DNA of 36,292 bases from Rickettsiales bacterium. Lineage in GTDB: Bacteria > Pseudomonadota > Alphaproteobacteria > Rickettsiales > UBA1997. Below, piece after piece: positions 1 to 7,780 of this stretch (its first letter is position 1; the number at the start of each line of letters is the position of its first letter). The notes under the pieces are model-generated. The model ran no database searches, had not been told where the DNA came from, and worked only from the letters and a program-made list of their open reading frames with translations. A program made the position numbers and the translations under genes. The stretch spans positions 1-36,292 of the forward strand of contig JAITSP010000099.1 in the NCBI GenBank assembly GCA_031287725.1, written 5' to 3'.

Positions 1-2
1 AG

Positions 3-125
3 ACCGCCCTGACAATGCTGAGAGATAGCGTTCCGCTGCCCTCTATAGCTAAATATACCGGCCTCAGCGAGAGTGAAATTCTAGAACTAATGGAAAATCC
101 CAGGAACAACGGATGGTGGAGCTAG
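3..125 (+). CDS. C-terminal fragment of Rpn / PD-(D/E)XK nuclease family protein (5' end outside window)
   Basis: The frame from base 3 to a TAG at 123-125 is open and encodes 40 residues. They include a run of the type MLRDSVPLPSIAKYTGLS followed by ESEILEL. This pattern, in which a Lys/Arg-rich helix is followed by an IAKxTGLSxEEIxxL helix-turn-helix-like tail, is typical of the C-terminus of Rpn-family recombination-promoting nucleases, often annotated as PD-(D/E)XK transposases and common in Rickettsiales. The nuclease core would lie upstream, outside the window, so whether the gene is intact cannot be judged. The family assignment rests only on this tail. Confidence 0.55.
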   Translation, partial: TALTMLRDSVPLPSIAKYTGLSESEILELMENPRNNGWWS

Positions 126-341
126 AAGAGTGCTAGAAAAGAGCTAGCGGCTATGGCTATAGATAGATATCTGGACCTAGACCCGAGAACCTCACCCTGG
201 CCACCATTCCTAGCCAAATTAGTAGTTCTCTAGCCCAGCGGGCCAGGGATTCCTAGAAACAGGTCCTTTCTTGTTTTTTATTTGTCCTTGGCTATAGTTA
301 GACCCTGTTTCCCATTTTTGGAAAAATTTTATCGCACACAG

Positions 342-2162
342 ATGACTATAAGAAATATCGCTATCATTGCCCACGTTGACCACGGCAAAACCACTCTGGT
401 GGACCAGCTGCTGAGACAGAGCGGCACATTCCTGTCCCATGAAAAAATTGAGGACAGAGTTATGGACAGTGGTGATCTGGAGAAAGAGAGGGGAATTACC
501 ATACTGGCCAAATGCACCTCCATAGACTACGACGGACACACCATAAATATAATCGATACTCCCGGCCACGCAGACTTTGGTGGAGAGGTAGAGCGGGTAC
601 TATCCATGGTAGACGGAGTCATAGTGCTAGTGGACGCAGCCGAAGGTCCAATGCCCCAGACAAAATTTGTGCTCTCCAAGGCTCTGGCGCTTGGTCTAGA
701 GCCAATTGTCGTTGTGAACAAGATTGATCGGGGCGACGCTCGGCCAAGGGAAGTGCTCAACGAAATATTTGATCTCTTCATAAATTTGGACGCCAACGAG
801 CGGCAGCTAGAATTTCCCGTACTCTATGCGGTGGGAAGAGACGGCTGGTGCGCCAGAAGCCCGGAGGAGGAGGGCAAAGACATGAAACCATTGCTAGACC
901 TCGTGCTAGAGCACGTCAGAGAGCCCAAAGTGGACCGGGAGGCACCGTTCTCTATGCTAGCCACAATACTAGACTACAACAGCTACGTAGGCCGCATGCT
1001 CATCGGTAAGGTCTACAGTGGCAGAGCAACGATGAATATGCCTATAAAGGCAATAAATTTGAGTGGCGAAACCGTTGAGAGAGGGAGACTGACCAAAATG
1101 TTCGTCTTCAGAGGCATAAAGAAGGTCCCGGTAGAGACCGTAGAGGCTGGAGATATAGTCTCCCTGGCAGGACTAGAGAAAGCCACGGTGGCCGACACCA
1201 TATGTGACCCGGCGCTGACCAGACCCATAGAGTCAACCGCCATAACGGCCCCAACAATGTCAATAACCATCTCCGTCAATGATTCACCCCTTGCCGGCAG
1301 AGAGGGTACGAAGGTCACCTCCAGACTACTGAGAGACAGACTATTTGCCGAACAGGAGAGTAATGTAGCCATAACCGTCAAGGAAACAGGGCTGATGGAC
1401 AGCTTCGAGATTGGTGGTCGAGGGGAGCTGCAACTTGGAATCCTCATAGAGACCATGAGGAGAGAGGGCTATGAGATGGCCATCGGCAAGCCCAGAGTTC
1501 TATTCCGCACAGACGAGAGAGGCAACAGACTAGAACCCCTAGAGGAGGTGGTCATAGACATCGATGAAAAATTCAGTGGTCCAGTTGTTGACAAGCTGAG
1601 CCGGCGGAAAGGAGAGCTAAAGGAAATGAGGCCCTGTGGCCACGGCAGAACGAGGATTGTGATGATTGTTCCCTCCCGGGGCCTACTGGGCTACCAGAGC
1701 GAGTTCATGACAGATACCAAAGGCTCCGGCGTGATTCACAGGATATTTCACTCCTACCAGGAGTACAGAGGAGAAATTCCCAATGCCCGGAAAGGTGTTC
1801 TCATAGCCAACGGCCAGGGAGAGGCCATCCCCTATGCCCTGTTCAGTAGCCAGGAGAGGGGTATCATGTTCATAGGCCCCCACGATAGGGTCTACGAGGG
1901 CATGATCGTCGGCGAGCATGCCCGAGACAATGATCTGGTGGTCAATGTGCTAAGGACAAAAAAACTAACCAACGTCAGGGCAGCTGGCAGCGATGAAAAT
2001 ATAATTCTAACCCCGCCCCGTCAGATGACTCTGGAGCAGATGATAACCTACATCAACGACGATGAGCTGCTAGAGGTTACACCCAAAAACCTGAGACTAA
2101 GGAAAAAGTACCTCTCGGCAAACGAGAGGAAAAAATATTCCCGGGCCGAGGAGGAGGAATAG
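342..2162 (+). CDS. typA: Ribosome-associated translational GTPase TypA/BipA
   Basis: The 606-residue product has the usual TypA length. The GTPase domain carries G1 AHVDHGKTT (residues 10-18), G2 around RGITI, G3 DTPGHADF and G4 NKID. It is followed by EF-Tu-like domain II, EF-G-like domains III and V (GRGELQLGILIETMRREGYE) and the BipA-specific C-terminal domain ending in RLRKKYL. The ATG at 342 is preferred over an in-frame codon at 282 because homologues begin with a short lead followed directly by the RNIAIIAHVDHGK block. The protein acts on the ribosome in 50S assembly and stress adaptation. It stands alone on the plus strand and is followed by a hairpin at 2161-2210. Confidence 0.97.
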   Translation: MTIRNIAIIAHVDHGKTTLVDQLLRQSGTFLSHEKIEDRVMDSGDLEKERGITILAKCTSIDYDGHTINIIDTPGHADFGGEVERVLSMVDGVIVLVDAAEGPMPQTKFVLSKALALGLEPIVVVNKIDRGDARPREVLNEIFDLFINLDANERQLEFPVLYAVGRDGWCARSPEEEGKDMKPLLDLVLEHVREPKVDREAPFSMLATILDYNSYVGRMLIGKVYSGRATMNMPIKAINLSGETVERGRLTKMFVFRGIKKVPVETVEAGDIVSLAGLEKATVADTICDPALTRPIESTAITAPTMSITISVNDSPLAGREGTKVTSRLLRDRLFAEQESNVAITVKETGLMDSFEIGGRGELQLGILIETMRREGYEMAIGKPRVLFRTDERGNRLEPLEEVVIDIDEKFSGPVVDKLSRRKGELKEMRPCGHGRTRIVMIVPSRGLLGYQSEFMTDTKGSGVIHRIFHSYQEYRGEIPNARKGVLIANGQGEAIPYALFSSQERGIMFIGPHDRVYEGMIVGEHARDNDLVVNVLRTKKLTNVRAAGSDENIILTPPRQMTLEQMITYINDDELLEVTPKNLRLRKKYLSANERKKYSRAEEEE

Positions 2163-2210
2163 GAGAGAATGGCGACAGCTAGGGCCTAGGCTGCCTAGGC
2201 ATCTCTCTCC
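2161..2210. terminator. Hairpin between convergent genes
   Basis: An inner stem GCCTAGG (2184-2190) and CCTAGGC (2194-2200) with a 3-nt loop sits inside an outer GGAGAGA / TCTCTCC arm pair. It lies between the ends of typA (plus) and the small gene at 2227-2487 (minus), so a bidirectional terminator is likely. There is no clear T tract. Confidence 0.45.
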
Positions 2211-2226
2211 GGCTAGCTATAGGCCC

Positions 2227-2487
2227 CTAGATGTTCGGAGCCGGCCGACCCTCCTGGTCCTTGGAAAAATCTACGCCAACCACATTGCCCTCACCCTGGC
2301 TACTTTCCCTAGCCATAAAATCTTTCTGTAGTCCCAGAGTATTTTTCTCTACCTCAGATAGCATGTCCTGCATGCCATCACAATTGTTATTCAGGTATGG
2401 GACAGCCTCGGTGTTGTCTGGAATGCCAAAGATCCTGGGACTAATCACGTTGCTAGGCTCATTGCTATCTTCTTCCTTTTTTGACAT
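2227..2487 (-). CDS. Hypothetical protein, 86 residues, hydrophilic
   Basis: The frame starts at an ATG (complement 2485-2487) and reads MSKKEEDSNEPSNVISPRI, ending in TAG. The product is acidic and polar (KEED, EVEKN, DFMARESSQ, DFSKDQEGR), with no signal peptide or membrane segment. It does not resemble any family I recognise. Support for a real gene: the frame fills an otherwise empty gap, it ends just beyond the hairpin after typA, and it diverges from slt, whose start is 58 bases away. A TATAAA-like box lies upstream on the minus strand, but no good Shine-Dalgarno sequence is visible. The frame remains open upstream into slt, so the exact start is uncertain. Confidence 0.5.
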   Translation of the reverse strand: MSKKEEDSNEPSNVISPRIFGIPDNTEAVPYLNNNCDGMQDMLSEVEKNTLGLQKDFMARESSQGEGNVVGVDFSKDQEGRPAPNI

Positions 2488-2545
2488 ATGAATAGTTAGA
2501 TTTATAGTATCTATGGTAGACGTACTTTTTAATATTACAACACCA

Positions 2546-4600
2546 ATGATCTGGAAAAACATAATTTTATCTTTGGCAGTGCTAGCTACTGCTGCCGGCG
2601 GAGTCTCTGGAGAAAATAATATATTTATCAAAAAATCCCCACCGGAGGACGCTGGGAGATATTTCATGGGTGCCGAAGATGAAAATATATTCAAGCAGAT
2701 CAGAAAAAAAATGGCCACCAGAAATTGGAAATCGGCCGAGGCTCTGCTGGGGAGCATTAGGAGTGAAAGCTACCGAAAGGCCATAGAAGTCTATCTGAAA
2801 TTGGGAAAGCTCAGGACAACGTTCTCTATGCCAAGGGAAGAGGTGATTAGGTTGATGGAGTTCAACTCCAGAAACAACTTCCTCAGAGAATTTGAATCTA
2901 TCCACAGGCGCATAGAATTCCACTACCTCAACGGCACCGTGAGATTCTCGGACGTGTCCAAATACTTTGACAGATTCCGGACTAGAGACATCAATGTCCA
3001 GATAAAACTTCTGAGAGATGAGAGGGCTAGTCTGGAAAGGATGAAAAACCTGGAACCGAAGCGGCTGGCAGCCCTCAGAGAAAATCTAAATGGTAAAATC
3101 CGCAGAATTTGGGTGACGAGTGACTTCTCCGCCGATGACCAGGAAATCTTCCACAGCAACTTTGCTCCCCAGCTGGGGGCGAGGAGTGTCCTGGAGAGAG
3201 CCGAGATGCTAGTGTTCAAATGGCAGCTGAGTACTCTGGAGAGACTTCTGCCGATGATAGAGGCCAGGGGGTGGAGGGCGCTATTTGGCTCCATCGTGAA
3301 AATCAAAGACTATCCAGAGTCTCTGGATGAGATTCTGAGGGATGTGCCGAAGAATCTGTTGGAAAACGAGGCACTCCTCTACGCCAGGGTAAAATACTCT
3401 GAGCTAGGGGGATCCTCCGAGGATTTACCCAGAATCCTGGGGAAGGTCAAAAAAAACTCGCCCCATGGGCAATTCTGGTCCAACATTCTTGCGGCCTGCG
3501 GTCGACAGCTGATGAGAGCCAGGAGGTACGAGGAAGCCTACAGGATGGTCAGCGGCTACAGCAACCTGGCAAAGGGAGACCATACCAACAGGATCTGGCT
3601 ATCCGGCTGGCTAGCTCTGAGGTTTCTAAAAAACCATGACCTGGCCCGGAAACACTTCCAGGATCTTCTGGGACACGTCTCTAGACCAGCCAACAGAGCC
3701 AGGGCAGCCTATTGGCTGGGCCGCACGGCCGAGGCAGAGAAGGATAGTGGAAAGGCTCTGGACTGGTATAGAGTCGCCTCCGGCTATCCTCTGGTGTTCT
3801 ACGGCCAGCTGGCCACCCAGAGGATCGATGAGCTACTCCAGAGAGAGGAATCACCTCTGGCGCTACCAAGCGCCCCCAGTCCAACCCCAGAGGATGCACT
3901 GGAGCTGGAGAAGAACTGGCTAGTTAGCTACGCGCTGCTCTGCCATAGATACGAGGGGAAGATGAGTGAGGCCGCTAGCATATTCGCCCGACTCATCTCC
4001 GAAAAACTAAAGACAGCCGGAGAGATTGTCAAACTCCTGGAGCTGGTGGAGAGCCTCGGTGACACCCAGCTAACCCTTAGAATGTCTCTGGAGGCCGAGA
4101 GGAGAAAGGTATTCCTCCTGGCTAATCTCTACCCCACCATGAGAGTACCCGACAGATCGAATCCCAGCCGGGCGCTAATCCACGCCATAGCGAAGAACGA
4201 GAGCAACTTCGTGAAGCACGCCGAGAGTAGCAGGATGGCCCAGGGCCTCATGCAGATAATTCCCTCCACCGCCAAGGCTCTCTGCAGAGAGCTTAAAATA
4301 AAGTATAGCAGCTATAGACTGAAGGGCGACGTGGCCTACAATGTCAAAATAGCCGACCACTACCTGGGCCAGCTGGCCAAACGGTTCAACGGCTCCAGAG
4401 TGCTGATGGTGGCATCCTACAATGCTGGACCGGAGGCGGTGGCCAGGTGGCTAGAGGAGATGGGAGACCCGAGAAAGGGCAAAATCGAAGATGTCGTGGA
4501 CTGGATAGAATCCATAGACTATGGAGAAACTAGAAACTATGTGCAGAGGGTGCTAGAGGCTCTCCGGGTCTATGAAACCATTTTCAGCGGCGAGAGATGA
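2546..4600 (+). CDS. slt: Soluble lytic murein transglycosylase (Slt70-like)
   Basis: A 684-residue periplasmic enzyme that cleaves the MurNAc-GlcNAc bond of peptidoglycan with formation of 1,6-anhydro-MurNAc. The N-terminus (MIWKNIILSLAVLATAAGG) is a signal peptide. A long all-helical superhelix of TPR-like units follows to about residue 530. The C-terminal SLT domain shows the catalytic Glu in AIAKNESNF (about residue 552), then AQGLMQIIPSTA and the ASYNAGPEAVARW motif. An in-frame ATG at 2513 would add 11 residues; 2546 was chosen because the signal peptide begins there. The TGA stop overlaps the ATG of the next gene (ATGA), so translation is probably coupled. Confidence 0.92.
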   Translation: MIWKNIILSLAVLATAAGGVSGENNIFIKKSPPEDAGRYFMGAEDENIFKQIRKKMATRNWKSAEALLGSIRSESYRKAIEVYLKLGKLRTTFSMPREEVIRLMEFNSRNNFLREFESIHRRIEFHYLNGTVRFSDVSKYFDRFRTRDINVQIKLLRDERASLERMKNLEPKRLAALRENLNGKIRRIWVTSDFSADDQEIFHSNFAPQLGARSVLERAEMLVFKWQLSTLERLLPMIEARGWRALFGSIVKIKDYPESLDEILRDVPKNLLENEALLYARVKYSELGGSSEDLPRILGKVKKNSPHGQFWSNILAACGRQLMRARRYEEAYRMVSGYSNLAKGDHTNRIWLSGWLALRFLKNHDLARKHFQDLLGHVSRPANRARAAYWLGRTAEAEKDSGKALDWYRVASGYPLVFYGQLATQRIDELLQREESPLALPSAPSPTPEDALELEKNWLVSYALLCHRYEGKMSEAASIFARLISEKLKTAGEIVKLLELVESLGDTQLTLRMSLEAERRKVFLLANLYPTMRVPDRSNPSRALIHAIAKNESNFVKHAESSRMAQGLMQIIPSTAKALCRELKIKYSSYRLKGDVAYNVKIADHYLGQLAKRFNGSRVLMVASYNAGPEAVARWLEEMGDPRKGKIEDVVDWIESIDYGETRNYVQRVLEALRVYETIFSGER

Positions 4601-5661
4601 GGATAGGAATTGCAAAGATGTACGTGAAAAACGCACAGCTGGACTACAACTTTGCCGTGCTAGAGAGACTCTACGGAGAGGCTCTGGAGAAAAAGCTGGA
4701 GATTGTTATTTTTCCAAGACTGGCCACCAGTGGATTTTTCGATGGCACCAGCCCAGTGGATGAGAGCTACCTGGAGAAAATAGAGGAGTACACCGAAAAA
4801 GTGATCTCCCTCACGGAGGGCAGAGGAACAAAGATTCTTCTGGGGACCCCTCTACAACAGCTAACCCGCGGGGAGGAGGGGGAAATCTCTAGGACAGAGC
4901 TGAAGGATTCCGCTCTCTTCATCGATGGTGGCCATCTGGATACAGAAATTTTTAGAAAGGAGATAGACAGGGACAACCCTCTGGATGACTACAGATATTT
5001 TGACAGACATAGGTTTCTTAAACATTTCAGCTATAGAAACAAGAAATTTCTGGTGCTCCTGGCGGATGACATCTACTCCAATTTCAATCTCCTTCTGGCC
5101 AAGGACAGCGAACCAGACTACGTCCTCTGTCTGGACAGCAGCGCGACCCGCTCCAGAGAGGCTAGAGAAAAACATCTGCTAAAGCTGGCAAAATTTGCCA
5201 ATTCCCCTCTATTCTACCTGAACAGTGCCAGCTACAGCGGTGGTCTGCTCTTCCGGGGCGAGGTTGTGCTCATAGACGAGGATTTCAGGGTTGTCTTCGA
5301 GGATTTCTACCGGGGCGACGAACTTGTCCCCTTCGAAATAGACTGTGAAGATGGCACAGAGCTCTTCATCAGAGAAACTGGCGGCGGCAGGGGCAACCCC
5401 TTCCACGTCCTGGAAAAATACTTCGGCCCCGGAAGGGTTGTGCTAGATGTGGACCTATTCTCGGACTTAGAACTAGAAGAGATGGGGAAAAATGGCTGTG
5501 AGCTGGTGACATTCTCAGGAGAGAGTGGGCATAGAGCTAGATTTATAGAAATGACGAACTATATCAATGGCAGATTATTTGAAAGATTGACAGCGAAGGA
5601 GCAAAACATGATAAAAGGCAAAATAGTCGATCTACTAGCTACCGCTAACCATGACCAATAG
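4597..5661 (+). CDS. NadE-type glutaminase (nitrilase-fold) domain protein, catalytic residues missing
   Basis: The 354-residue product aligns by eye with the N-terminal glutamine-hydrolysing domain of NAD synthetase (carbon-nitrogen hydrolase superfamily). Shared blocks are the N-terminal RIGIAKMYVKNAQLDYN, DYRYFDRHRF (NadE: NYxVFDExRYF) and the core strand SPLFYLNSASYSGGLLFRG followed by LIDEDF. The family uses a Glu-Lys-Cys triad. Here the Glu of the usual FPEL motif is Arg (FPRLATSG, R41), and the CEDIW cysteine is Ala (LLADDIY, A156). A Lys (K121) may remain. No synthetase domain with its SGGxDS P-loop follows. The gene is sandwiched by overlaps with slt (4 nt) and rnhA (11 nt), and the frame is clean, so it is maintained. 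A non-enzymatic or changed role is inferred. Confidence 0.7.
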   Translation: MRIGIAKMYVKNAQLDYNFAVLERLYGEALEKKLEIVIFPRLATSGFFDGTSPVDESYLEKIEEYTEKVISLTEGRGTKILLGTPLQQLTRGEEGEISRTELKDSALFIDGGHLDTEIFRKEIDRDNPLDDYRYFDRHRFLKHFSYRNKKFLVLLADDIYSNFNLLLAKDSEPDYVLCLDSSATRSREAREKHLLKLAKFANSPLFYLNSASYSGGLLFRGEVVLIDEDFRVVFEDFYRGDELVPFEIDCEDGTELFIRETGGGRGNPFHVLEKYFGPGRVVLDVDLFSDLELEEMGKNGCELVTFSGESGHRARFIEMTNYINGRLFERLTAKEQNMIKGKIVDLLATANHDQ

Positions 5662-6103
5662 GACCGTCATCATATACACAGATGGTGCCTGCTCTGGCAA
5701 CCCAGGCCCCGGAGGTTGGGGGGCGGTACTCCGCTGGGGTGAGCACCAGAGAGAAATCTATGGAGGAAGCGCAGTCACCACCAATAACCAGATGGAACTG
5801 ACGGCAGCCATAGAGGCTCTGGCCACACTCCGCTATGGCTGCGACGTCGAGCTCTACACAGATAGCCAGTATCTGAAGAGGGGCATCTGCGAGTGGATAG
5901 GGGTCTGGGAGGCAAATGGCTGGAAAAACTCAAAGAAACAGGCCGTAGCTAACAGAGAGCTCTGGCAGAGACTAAATGATCTGGCGAAGAGGCACAGCGT
6001 CAGTTGGTTCTGGGTAAGGGGCCATGGCAACAGCGAAATGAATAATCTAGCTGACAGTTTAGCACGAAGATGGATAGCGGAGAACCGCGGCCAGTTGAAC
6101 TAG
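5651..6103 (+). CDS. rnhA: Ribonuclease HI
   Basis: The 150-residue enzyme cleaves RNA in RNA-DNA hybrids and has the normal RNase HI length. All four acidic catalytic residues are visible: D11 in IIYTDGACSGNPGPGGW, E49 in NNQMELTAA, D71 in ELYTDSQYL and D135 in NNLADSLAR. The RGHGNSEMNN loop carries the conserved His. The ATG at 5651 overlaps the end of the preceding gene by 11 nt. The TAG stop shares the palindrome CTAG with the stop of the convergent birA. Confidence 0.97.
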   Translation: MTNRTVIIYTDGACSGNPGPGGWGAVLRWGEHQREIYGGSAVTTNNQMELTAAIEALATLRYGCDVELYTDSQYLKRGICEWIGVWEANGWKNSKKQAVANRELWQRLNDLAKRHSVSWFWVRGHGNSEMNNLADSLARRWIAENRGQLN

Positions 6104-6810
6104 AAGATGTCCGCAGAGCTAATGGACATCCTGCCAGTCTCTGTGACCAGCAGCAGAGTGCCATCCCGGTCTAGATCCTCAAAAATACCCTCTATCACTG
6201 ATGAATTCACTTTCACAGCTATCTTTTTCCCAAAACCATAGGCATAGCCCAGCCAATCGTTCCTTATGGGGCTAAATCCCTGGCTTTCGAGTTTCTGACA
6301 GTAGAAGTCAAAATACTCTAGAAATTTAGCCAGGACCTCCTCTCTCCCGAGACTAAAACCCTCCCTCTTCAGGTCTGTGGGCTCGAACATCATAGTCTCC
6401 GGCATTTCCGGGTGTCTGTCCAGGTTCAGTCCAATTCCGATGACTAGTAGAGATCTCTGTAGATCTCTCTCGAGGAGGATGCCCCCAATTTTTTTACCGT
6501 TGGCCAGTATGTCATTTGGCCACTTAGTTTTCATTTCCATCTTTCCCCCTGTCAGCTCCTCTACTGTCCGCACCATGGCAATGGCTGTCAGAAAAGAGTA
6601 GTTCGAGTAGTTGATTTGGCCATCGGAGGCTTCTATGGCTAGACTCATGTAGAGATTGCTAGATTTCTCTGAAAACCATTTCCTGTCCTGCTTACCTCTG
6701 CCCCTAGTCTGTTCGTCAGCAATGATAATTGAGTTAGGAGGATAGTTTTTGATCACATCCATGGTGGAAGTGACACTACTAAAATAATATAAATTAAATA
6801 TTCTATTCAT
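6100..6810 (-). CDS. birA: Biotin--[acetyl-CoA-carboxylase] ligase, catalytic type without DNA-binding domain
   Basis: A 236-residue biotin protein ligase that activates biotin as biotinyl-AMP and attaches it to the biotin carboxyl carrier protein. The signature GRGKQDRKWFSEKSSNLYMS (adenylate-binding loop) and KWPNDILANGKKIGGILLE are present, followed by the small C-terminal SH3-like domain (GIFEDLDRDGTLLL). The N-terminal winged-helix repressor domain of E. coli BirA is absent, so it is a group I enzyme without repressor function. The ATG at 6808-6810 has no strong Shine-Dalgarno sequence. The long repeat-rich region 6811-7416 lies directly upstream. Confidence 0.95.
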   Translation of the reverse strand: MNRIFNLYYFSSVTSTMDVIKNYPPNSIIIADEQTRGRGKQDRKWFSEKSSNLYMSLAIEASDGQINYSNYSFLTAIAMVRTVEELTGGKMEMKTKWPNDILANGKKIGGILLERDLQRSLLVIGIGLNLDRHPEMPETMMFEPTDLKREGFSLGREEVLAKFLEYFDFYCQKLESQGFSPIRNDWLGYAYGFGKKIAVKVNSSVIEGIFEDLDRDGTLLLVTETGRMSISSADIF

Positions 6811-6829
6811 TAGTTATTAGATTTGTACA

Positions 6830-7056
6830 TGTCAATTTGTCTATAACATTCTGTTGACATTCTATCAACATCCCTATTGACAGAGGCTACCCCAGAATCC
6901 GCCGAAGAATCGCCTCAAATTTACTATTGACCATTCTGTCAACAGAGAGAGATAGGTTATCAACAGGTCAATAATTTGTCAAACGGATGCCCATAGAATG
7001 TCACCAAATCGGACTAACATTTTTCTTGACAGGGTTATTGACAGGTAAATGACAGG
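6830..7056. repeat. Cluster of about twelve TTGACA/TGTCAA-type words, with DnaA-box-like sites
   Basis: Words read directly: TGTCAA 6830, TTGACA 6854, TATCAACA 6863, TATTGACAG 6875, TATTGACC 6925, TGTCAACAG 6937, TTATCAACAGGTCAATAA 6957-6974, TTTGTCAAA 6975, TGTCAC 6999, TTGACAGG 7026, TTGACAGG 7038 and TGACAGG 7050. The last three form a tandem with a step of about 12 bases. TTATCAACA differs from the DnaA box TTATCCACA by one base. The arrangement in both orientations within 230 non-coding bases suggests a protein-binding array or a replication-origin-like element. It could also contain overlapping -35 boxes. Confidence 0.55.
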
Positions 7057-7089
7057 TCCGCTTCTCTAGCGGATGGTTTTTAGGTTCAC

Positions 7090-7397
7090 CCTGGGAGAGA
7101 TAGATTTGGGAGACCATAGAGTCTCCCACTCCCAGGATTGGGTGCATTCGGGGTAGAGTGGGAACGCAGATGGTCATCCCCTGGCCAAATTTAATTTCTC
7201 TGTCCACAGGGAATCTAGGGATTTCACTGTTAATATTTCTTCAACCTCCCGTTGCAGACCTTCTGTCCCCGAACCAGTTGTACCCATGGCATAGCGGCAA
7301 CCGCAAATTTCTGTACTTCCCGAAAAAGGGCAACAACTCAGAGTATCTGCCATGGTTAACATTTTTATAAAAACGGCGCTGCGTGCGCGTTGTTTTT
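7090..7397 (+). ncRNA. Candidate structured RNA or leader ending in an intrinsic terminator
   Basis: Several perfect stems lie in order. CCTGGGAG (7090-7097) pairs with CTCCCAGG (7129-7136) and encloses GGGAGAC (7108-7114) / GTCTCCC (7121-7127). CCATGGCA (7284-7291) pairs with TGCCATGG (7348-7355) and encloses GCGG-CAA-CCGC (7294-7304). The segment ends with the hairpin and T tract described at 7372-7397. No open frame in it looks like a protein. It is either an independent RNA or the leader of the gene at 7417. It does not match the conserved cores of RNase P RNA, tmRNA, SRP RNA or any riboswitch I know. Confidence 0.4.
7372..7397 (+). terminator. Intrinsic terminator-like hairpin upstream of the gene at 7417
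   Basis: The stem is AAC-(G)-GCGC (7372-7379), loop TGCGT, GCGC-GTT (7385-7391), followed by G and five Ts. Flanking TATAAAAA / TTTTTATA makes it usable on both strands. It stands only about 20 bases before a plus-strand start codon. It therefore either ends an upstream RNA or acts as an attenuator. Confidence 0.6.
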
Positions 7398-7416
7398 ATA
7401 GCATCCCCTATTAGCT

Positions 7417-7701
7417 ATGGATAGAAATATTTTGGAATTCCTACACAACAGCGAACTGGACCACGAACAGTCTCTCTGGAAGGCCGTTATTCTCCAGGCC
7501 TTCATCGATCTAAAGAATAACTCAAAGAAAAAAATAGCCAATACCTACAGAGTGAAGGCTCTACTGTGGTTTAATTTAAAGAATAGCGATTTCCTGACCG
7601 TCTGTGGCTTTGCCAACCTTGACCCCCACTACGTCTGGTCAAGGGCAAACTCCATTAGAGAGGTTAGCCATGCCAACCTTCTGGCCAGACGGCAGCGCTA
7701 G
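7417..7701 (+). CDS. Small conserved helical protein of unknown function
   Basis: A 94-residue product. Visible pattern: SLWKAVILQAFIDL, then KALLWFNLKNSDFLTVCGFANLDPHYVWSRA. This resembles small alphaproteobacterial and phage proteins with the layout W-x-AVIxQA...A..WF....DF..VC..A.LDP.YV, thought to be helix-turn-helix-like; I do not know a function. No signal peptide or membrane segment is seen. The start is an ATG preceded by the structured leader and terminator at 7090-7397. A hairpin after the gene separates it from convergent era. Confidence 0.75.
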   Translation: MDRNILEFLHNSELDHEQSLWKAVILQAFIDLKNNSKKKIANTYRVKALLWFNLKNSDFLTVCGFANLDPHYVWSRANSIREVSHANLLARRQR

Positions 7702-7737
7702 TTTCTTCCCATCCCTCTGGGATAGGGATAGGCTGGT

Positions 7738-7780
7738 GGAGAACCGGATAGCCTGGCCTTCCGACGGCTAGCGGTTCTCC
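7738..7780. terminator. Hairpin between convergent genes, overlapping the era stop
   Basis: GGAGAACCG (7738-7746) pairs with CGGTTCTCC (7772-7780), with an inner TAGCC/GGCTA extension. It includes the last codons of era (minus) and follows the gene ending at 7701 (plus), so it could end transcripts from either side. No long T tract is present. Confidence 0.5.

Noticed and set aside
7174..7362. 62-codon minus-strand frame in the gap upstream of birA
   Set aside because: It has no recognisable content and coincides with the inverted repeats of the structured segment.
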